DNA of 64,000 nt from contig NC_049993.1 in NCBI RefSeq assembly GCF_000003815.2, forward strand, positions 8,123,762 to 8,187,761, read 5' to 3'. The notes under the pieces were generated by a model. It made no database searches. It was not told the origin of the DNA and worked only from the letters and a program-made list of their open reading frames with translations. Source of the DNA: Branchiostoma floridae. Its lineage: Eukaryota > Chordata > Leptocardii > Amphioxiformes > Branchiostomatidae. Below are positions 57,792-64,000 of the stretch, piece after piece (within the stretch, counting starts at the first letter, position 1; each line of letters opens with the position of its first letter). A program made the position numbers and the translations under genes.

Positions 57792-58747
57792 ACCTAATGG
57801 ACTTTTCTGCAATCAATAACTCATTTCTTTACCTCTAGAGAAGAGCTTTGTATGTTGTATATAGTCTGTGTGATTTCTGTCAACTGGACTGCTTAAAACC
57901 GCGTGAATAAGCGTGTTTGCTTGGAGCTCCGGTTAAATATTGCAATATGCTACTTGTTCCTGGTTATCGTGCTCATCAAGGAGTTTGCATAAATAACCAT
58001 GTTGAAACCCGAATATTCATTAGTAAGACAGAAGTGTGCAAACTTCTTTCACAAGTCACAGTAAGCACTGTCCAACTCGTGGTTTTAAACACGTCCTAGG
58101 ATAGTTTCTGTTCATCGATTTCACACATATGTTTCTGCCATCGACACTTAAGAAGTACCGAACTATCCATTTATTCATGCTTCACTCATTGTTTCACTAT
58201 TAGTTATAAAAAGTCCACTACAGCTGCATACTTCCAAGAAATACCCTTGAGCCATCATGAGTCAATTTCACCTTCTTCAATAAACGCAAGGCTATGAAAA
58301 TATGAACATGTCTTACATTTCAGGGGTTTTACACCAATAAAACCTTACCCCACGGCGAACAAGCATATATTGCACCTTTAGGTAATCCACACACCTTACA
58401 GTTCGCAGTATTTTGGGAAAATTGGAACTCAGACAAACAGACTTTGTCTTGTCATACAACAGTCTTAATCTGATATAATTTCGATATGAATGATTGCCTG
58501 TGATCCCATGGTCGTTATTAATGATGTTCTTCACGTATAGACACACCCCCACAGCAGTTTAATCACCCCCAATACAATACATGAACGTGAACGTGACATT
58601 GTAATGATGAATCAAAACGTAAGACGACGTAAACACAGATTCTTCAGGGGAATTACGCCCTTTCTTAAGCAGTTTTCTTTTATATCACACTAAATCCCTT
58701 AATAGTTTGAATCTATTTTTGCAGTAGATCTAAGTATATTATTCCTG

Positions 58748-59060
58748 TTCAGGCTAAGATCGGATTGCATTGTGTGTGTCTGTGCGTGCTTGTGTGTGTC
58801 TGTAATTCCAGATATTTGTGGTTAAAAATCAGTAAGCCGATTGAACCTTAAGATGATATACTAGTATTTGATATAGCTCGGTACACAGTCAAAAACGATT
58901 TTTCTCGTACTGCAGAACTTTCGGTTTTGTACGTTTTTTTTCTCTCGACATGCTATGGTCTTGAATTTTTGTGACGGATAGATTTTTTATGTAGGGAAGA
59001 AGTGGTGTGTGTTTCGGCCTCTAGTATCTTGCTCTAGGTTAGTTTGTTGCATCTCGACAG
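58748..59060. repeat. Fragment related to the 1.08-kb element
   Basis: gtgtgtctgtgcgtg run, then catgctatggtcttga and ttttgtgacggatagat, echoing phrases of the 16230/47630 element in a diverged form. Confidence 0.45.
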
Positions 59061-60727
59061 TTAAATAGACTAGTTCAATATTCTGTAAAAGAAAACGCTA
59101 CCCAGCCTCCCATAGCCAATACACGGTGCTCGTCGATCACATTAAGCCAACAAAATCCTCCAACAATATTCAGGGGATGTTTGCGTCTTAGTTTTGATAC
59201 CGCAATCTTCTATAAAAACGCATTAAACGGTGTTGAAGTTTTACGTTTTACGGTTGCTATCGTTGTTATATTGCAGATAACGGGTGTTTTACGTCTGCTG
59301 CCTCAGTCCTCCTGAATTCAGACGGGTATTTCTGAGCTCATAACTTGCTATCGCCTGTGATAGGATCACGAATGTCTATCATATCGCATCGTGTTCAGCA
59401 CGTTTTCTGATCATTAGTTACATTCTTAAAACTAGAGGCTGCGGATTTGAAAACATAAACAAAATACACCAACATGCCTAGATATTATCGAAATCAAATG
59501 CAAATAGGCAACAAATGCAAACAAATAAATTAACGATCTGATACCAACGTAATTCACAACATCAGATAAAGTTTTAATTAGCGGTAACATTTCTTCTCAT
59601 CTACTCATTGTTTTCGACCATACATTAAAATACGAAGGTCATAGAAATAATCAAAACAAAGAACACTGTATAACAAACAATAAATCCTTGATCATTAATT
59701 TTTCGTCAAGAGGTACTTTGTCTTGTTTCAGAAGATGATGTACCAGTAAAGATTTCAGAAAAAAAAAGAAGCGTCCCCATGCGCCCGGGGTTATATTGCA
59801 CCATTAGGGAATCTACACACACTAAAACACCTGGAATCCGGATCTATTGAGGCAAACAGACGAGACGGAAAAGCCGCTGCCTTTTTCTAACGTCTCCTTG
59901 CCTCATAGGATTGAAGTTTGGATATGACAGCCCTTCAGAACATGGAAATTTACAGAAACTGTAAGCCCGACTTTCTCCATTTGTAAGATACAAAGGGAGC
60001 ATATAACTTATTATTCTAATACCCAATCATTTTGTGTGTGAAATGCCTTGAATATTGTTGCTCTTGATTCTATATTGTTGCATTTTTGAAATCAAATAGA
60101 ACTAAAACGCATCAAAAAGTTTCACCCCTTTGCGAGCCTTTCACCATTTCCCCATTCCCGAAAAGAGCGAAATTTGACAATTTGACGGTCGTCTTTGCCA
60201 TTTTTCTGGTCGCGGCCGGGAGCGGTACTGCAGATTGGGCTCTCATAGGGTATAAACTGTTGGCCCTCAAAACGTGAAAATCTATCAAACATTATGCTTA
60301 AAGCCAGTGAACACTTTATCACACAGGTCCAGACGTCTTCACAAACATTTAGAATAACATTCAAGACTTTTAAAAACACAATTTGTCTTTTAAAAAGGCC
60401 GATTGTTAGGCGTCAATATTATAGAGTGGCCTCTCGTTAAAGCGCCGCCTACATAGTATACTACATAATAACATACACATCACATCACTTTTGCACAATA
60501 TAAACAGCTTATTTGGATATTATTTGCTTTTCATAGACGACTTTAGCTTTGTCCTCATCTCTCCATCTGCGTATATAATCATCAGGACAAAATGACGATA
60601 TATATGAATTGATATATGATGATTGTAGATGTGATAAACACAAACACTTGTGAACTATTAGAGTTGCTGAATTGACACCAAGGCTAGGGATCGGAGTGGA
60701 GGAGACTAAGGGGTGTCTGTTTATAAG

Positions 60728-60850
60728 ATGGAGGGACAGTTTAGTGAAACACCGGTACCTGGGCCCCTCACGGCGAAGAATGGCAAGACAAAGAAAAAAC
60801 TGGATACGGAGTTAGACAGGGGAGGGGTTCCTTCTGATAATAAGCTATGA
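60728..60850 (+). CDS. Short ORF of 40 codons, unknown
   Basis: ATG in a good context (aagATGG) encodes a hydrophilic, Lys-rich peptide with PVPGPLTAKNGKTKKKLDTE, ending at TGA 60850. The composition is more protein-like than its surroundings; it could be a small peptide, the 5' exon of a gene beyond the window, or chance. No family recognised. Confidence 0.2.
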   Translation: MEGQFSETPVPGPLTAKNGKTKKKLDTELDRGGVPSDNKL

Positions 60851-63800
60851 CAGCCTAGCATATAGGTGAAATGCGCTGATATTGTACATGCAGTAAGAGA
60901 TCATTTGAAGCTTGAATATCTTTATCCTCATCAACTTCAGAGAGTAAGAATTTGGAAGTAAGGAAACATTTTGTGTGTGATCAACTAAGGGGTCATGATT
61001 TATCTGTGCATTATAATTTGTGTTAATTACAAGTTAAAACAGGAGATGTTTTATGCACAGGCTGACATATTCCGACGTCAGGACAATTATTTTTTAATCA
61101 TTTCAAAGGTCACTTTCATTAAAATGTCGTAGCAAGTAACGGTTTTTTAAGCCTATGATCTTCTCTGGGCCCTCTCTATTTCTAATTTTCCCCACTTTGT
61201 GATGTTTTATATGTCAGAACTTAAAACGCACTGGAGACGACGGTGGCTTAGAAATTAGTCTTCTTCATCCGCGTGGGTCTGACTTAACTATTTCAAAGTG
61301 TTTCTCTCGCTTGCTGTTGCATGGATAGTGGCAGCGCTATCGGTCAAAATGTGATTCATACCCCAAAAGAGACAATTAGGCGAATCTCTCACCACAAATT
61401 GCCGCGAGCAATGAGAAGCCTGTCTCACGAAATGTCGCCTTATCGTCCTTTATGCGCATCTACTGCCCTTAAATGCTTCTTAAATGCTCTTCTACGCTGT
61501 AAGAGAAGACTATAGGTGACAGTAATACCGAGTGATAGAAGCAACTAACGGTTAGGGCACAATTATAAGAAAAAAACACCCAATTTTCCCTGCGGCTGTA
61601 TCTTACGTGTACGCCACTTATTGGACTTTTCTTGTACGGAAAGGTGCTGCTTCTCTAAGTAAGGCCCATTTCAGAGATAAGGGGCCACGCGTAGCTGTGA
61701 GGGTTGGAGGCACAGGCCCGCGCTATCTACAGCAGACGTGCGGCAATTTTAGACTACTGATAAGAGTTGGAAGGAGAGGGAAGATGTGGAAGACTTTCCC
61801 TCCAGGCAGACACATATAAAACACTCTCTTCTGACACGATGTTGGAATTGTTTCTCTGTGAAGGCGATGTTTCAACCGACGCCAGACTTCCCGGTGCCAG
61901 CCGAGTCACTTCATTCTTTCCGAGTAGATTAAAGAAATCATCACTTGCGGCACCTTTTATTCAAGATGACATATGGTACTTCCACATTTCACAGCGACCC
62001 TGTCACGATTTCGTTTCCTCATAGATAGAGGCAGCAGCATATGACGAGTCAACGATGTCGTTAGATATAGTTTTTGTGAGACTTATTTTGGAATGACGGT
62101 ATCTGATAAATGGGAGTTATATCTTAACCGTTACTAAACATGTCATTAACTTATCCATAAATGTGCCCGAATACATATGGCATGGCGGGGATGTATATCA
62201 GCTTTACGGGCTACTTGATAGCAAGATTGCAAATTCTCTACTAGATCAAGGATCGATGCGAAGAATATATTTAAATAAGGGTACTATGGCAACGGCAAAC
62301 AACACAGCAAATATATTTCCCTCCCTGCTGTTTATCAGGTTTGTTATTTCCTGCCCTTAAGGCCATTTAGATAACCTCTCCATTGCAGGCGATCGGCTAT
62401 TATTATCGAGCAGGCGCGCCGCACGGTAATCCTCCACATCGAGTTAAAGGTAGGAGTTATAGGAGGTCTAATCAACCCCGCCGGCAACGTTTGCGCCTTC
62501 GTCAAATTTCGACTTAAGACTGCACAACCAAAAACCTTCCGCTAACCATGTGTACGTGTTGTGCAGTGTAAGGAGTTAGAGGGGCTTAGTGGCATCGATG
62601 GAAAATTGTTTGGGTTAGCTGACAAGGGGTCTAGTCAAGGGTTCGTTGATCGCATTCCTTGATGTTATGTCCTCGAGAAAGGCACTTAACACGACTTTCC
62701 TCTGTCCAGCCAGGTGTAAATTGGCATCTGAGTCGGCTGGGCAGTTAGAATGGTGGAAAGAGCAAACACAGTGAATTTGCAGCCCAAATTCTGGGATTTC
62801 CATATTTTTATGGCCGCTGAACTGCAAGCATGATTCATAGGATCTGACAAGCAACAGTTGGTTCTGAACGGACACAGCAAAATTGTAGAATAAGTACCAC
62901 AGTAGTGTTACTCGGGATATAAAATCAGTGAATGAAATGGTACCAAAGACAAGGGAAGGAACTCATGGTGAGCAAGTCAGAAAGTTTTTATAACTTCATG
63001 AAGCCTTCTACATTGCCACAGTATACTTTGCGATTATATCTTAGTTACAACTAAAACAATCACTACATGTTATAGAGATTGTTCTAAGCCACACTAATGT
63101 GGAAATGGATTATTATTACAGGTTCATCATAATATGTCTGAATGATGATTAATTGTTGATTAAGCTATAGATTTACTCCAAAAGCAGTGTTTTAACAGGG
63201 AACTGTGATTCTTTATGGACTCATTTAGATAAGTTGAAATAGTGGTGAGTAATCCGAGCACTTCTTAGGCCTACGTCCCATTTTCTACCCGGGGCCCGGC
63301 CAGGCTGTTTGCAGAAACGACAGATTAAAGTTTATGCCAATAAATATGCACAAGGAATGCTGTTGAATCATCTTTAGTCCGCTATGTGTTTTTGTTGTCT
63401 TTTATATCGTAGTTTAGAATTTGGAAATGTGACGTTATCCTAACCAGGGCTGTAGAGTGGGTACATCCGGGTGTTTCGCGTCCTTGGTGAAGGATGTCGC
63501 AGGTGTGTAGTAGCGGAAGTGTTTTGCTATCGCCGCGGCCCATCCGCCAGTTCGTTTATCTTCCTGTGGGTCTTAGGAGATGAAGTGCTGGCTGTGAAGC
63601 ATCGCGGATGCTGAAGTAATGTAGATCTTGGAGGATTTGGTAGGCGCCAGGTTCTCCAGCATCTTATAAGAAGCATCGTTTGTACAGAGCGAGCAAAGGA
63701 GGCTCAAGAGAGGCTATTAAAAGACATCGCATCGGCGGGTATTCGTTATAATGAGGTGTTAGAAACTTTCACAAGGACATCCATTTTGCCCTCAAAGTTT

Positions 63801-64000
63801 AGACACAGTCAGCTTTCCGTTCTACAACTAGGCATGGTTGATTTAACGGCACACACGAGGAAACATGAGCTATCTGCACTCAACAATCACCATAGTGTGT
63901 CCATCACACGACGGATAAACACGGCAGTTCCACCGCATAACCCCCAGAAACTTTGTGAGAAAGTCCCATCTACTAAATGTCATAAGATCCACCCATAGCT

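Larger units (their letters stand above)
57081..64000. other. Downstream intergenic region without a convincing gene
   Basis: No open frame here shows recognisable family motifs. It holds the 57607 inverted repeat, the 58748 fragment, a diverged repeat pair (58361-58450 and 59798-59880) and a 40-codon ORF at 60728. Confidence 0.5.

Overview
The window looks like nuclear DNA of an invertebrate chordate. Amphioxus (Branchiostoma) fits best, because of a compact many-exon gene with vertebrate-like exon sizes, abundant short inverted-repeat transposons (MITEs) in the introns, and two runs of N from a draft assembly. The species call is an inference; no search could be run.

One gene dominates. 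Between 10091 and 54776 on the + strand lies what appears to be the complete coding region of a full-length ABCA-subfamily lipid transporter. It is closest to the vertebrate ABCA1/ABCA4/ABCA7 clade and most like ABCA1 over both nucleotide-binding domains. I placed 47 coding exons plus one alternative exon. Every junction has GT/AG borders, all phases join, and the spliced frame runs open for 2355 codons (2346 if a 27-nt microexon is skipped). The layout is the ABCA one: TM1, a large extracellular domain 1 (exons 2-14), TM2-6 (exons 15-17), NBD1 (exons 19-23), a cytosolic linker (24-28), TM7, extracellular domain 2 (29-34), TM8-12 (35-39), NBD2 (40-46) and a C-terminal VFINFA-type motif (47).

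The most interesting observation is exon 15. It exists as two tandem copies (30248-30470 and 31404-31626), each exactly 223 nt, in the same phase, 42/74 residues identical, both with good splice sites. Using both or neither would shift the frame, so they should be mutually exclusive; they would swap TM2, the first intracellular loop and TM3 of the transporter. Three other splice junctions of this gene carry short tandem duplications: an 83-bp repeat at the exon 15A acceptor, a 78-bp in-frame triplication at the exon 21 acceptor, and a 65-bp repeat at the exon 36 donor that runs into an assembly gap.

Upstream, 4919-5087 on the - strand is the first coding exon of an Mpv17/PMP22-family protein (MPV17L2-like) whose other exons are not recognisable in the window. 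It is divergent from the ABCA gene, and the 5 kb between them probably holds both promoters. Downstream of the stop codon are a long 3' UTR (perhaps to about 57.1 kb) and about 7 kb in which no convincing gene was found.

Introns are rich in repeats: a ~770-bp inverted pair bounding a 9.4-kb stretch of intron 13, a 5S rRNA-derived SINE, a possible tRNA-derived SINE, two copies of a ~1.08-kb element, two copies of a ~480-bp TIR element, and at least ten other TIR/palindromic elements. Several begin within 5-30 nt of a splice donor.
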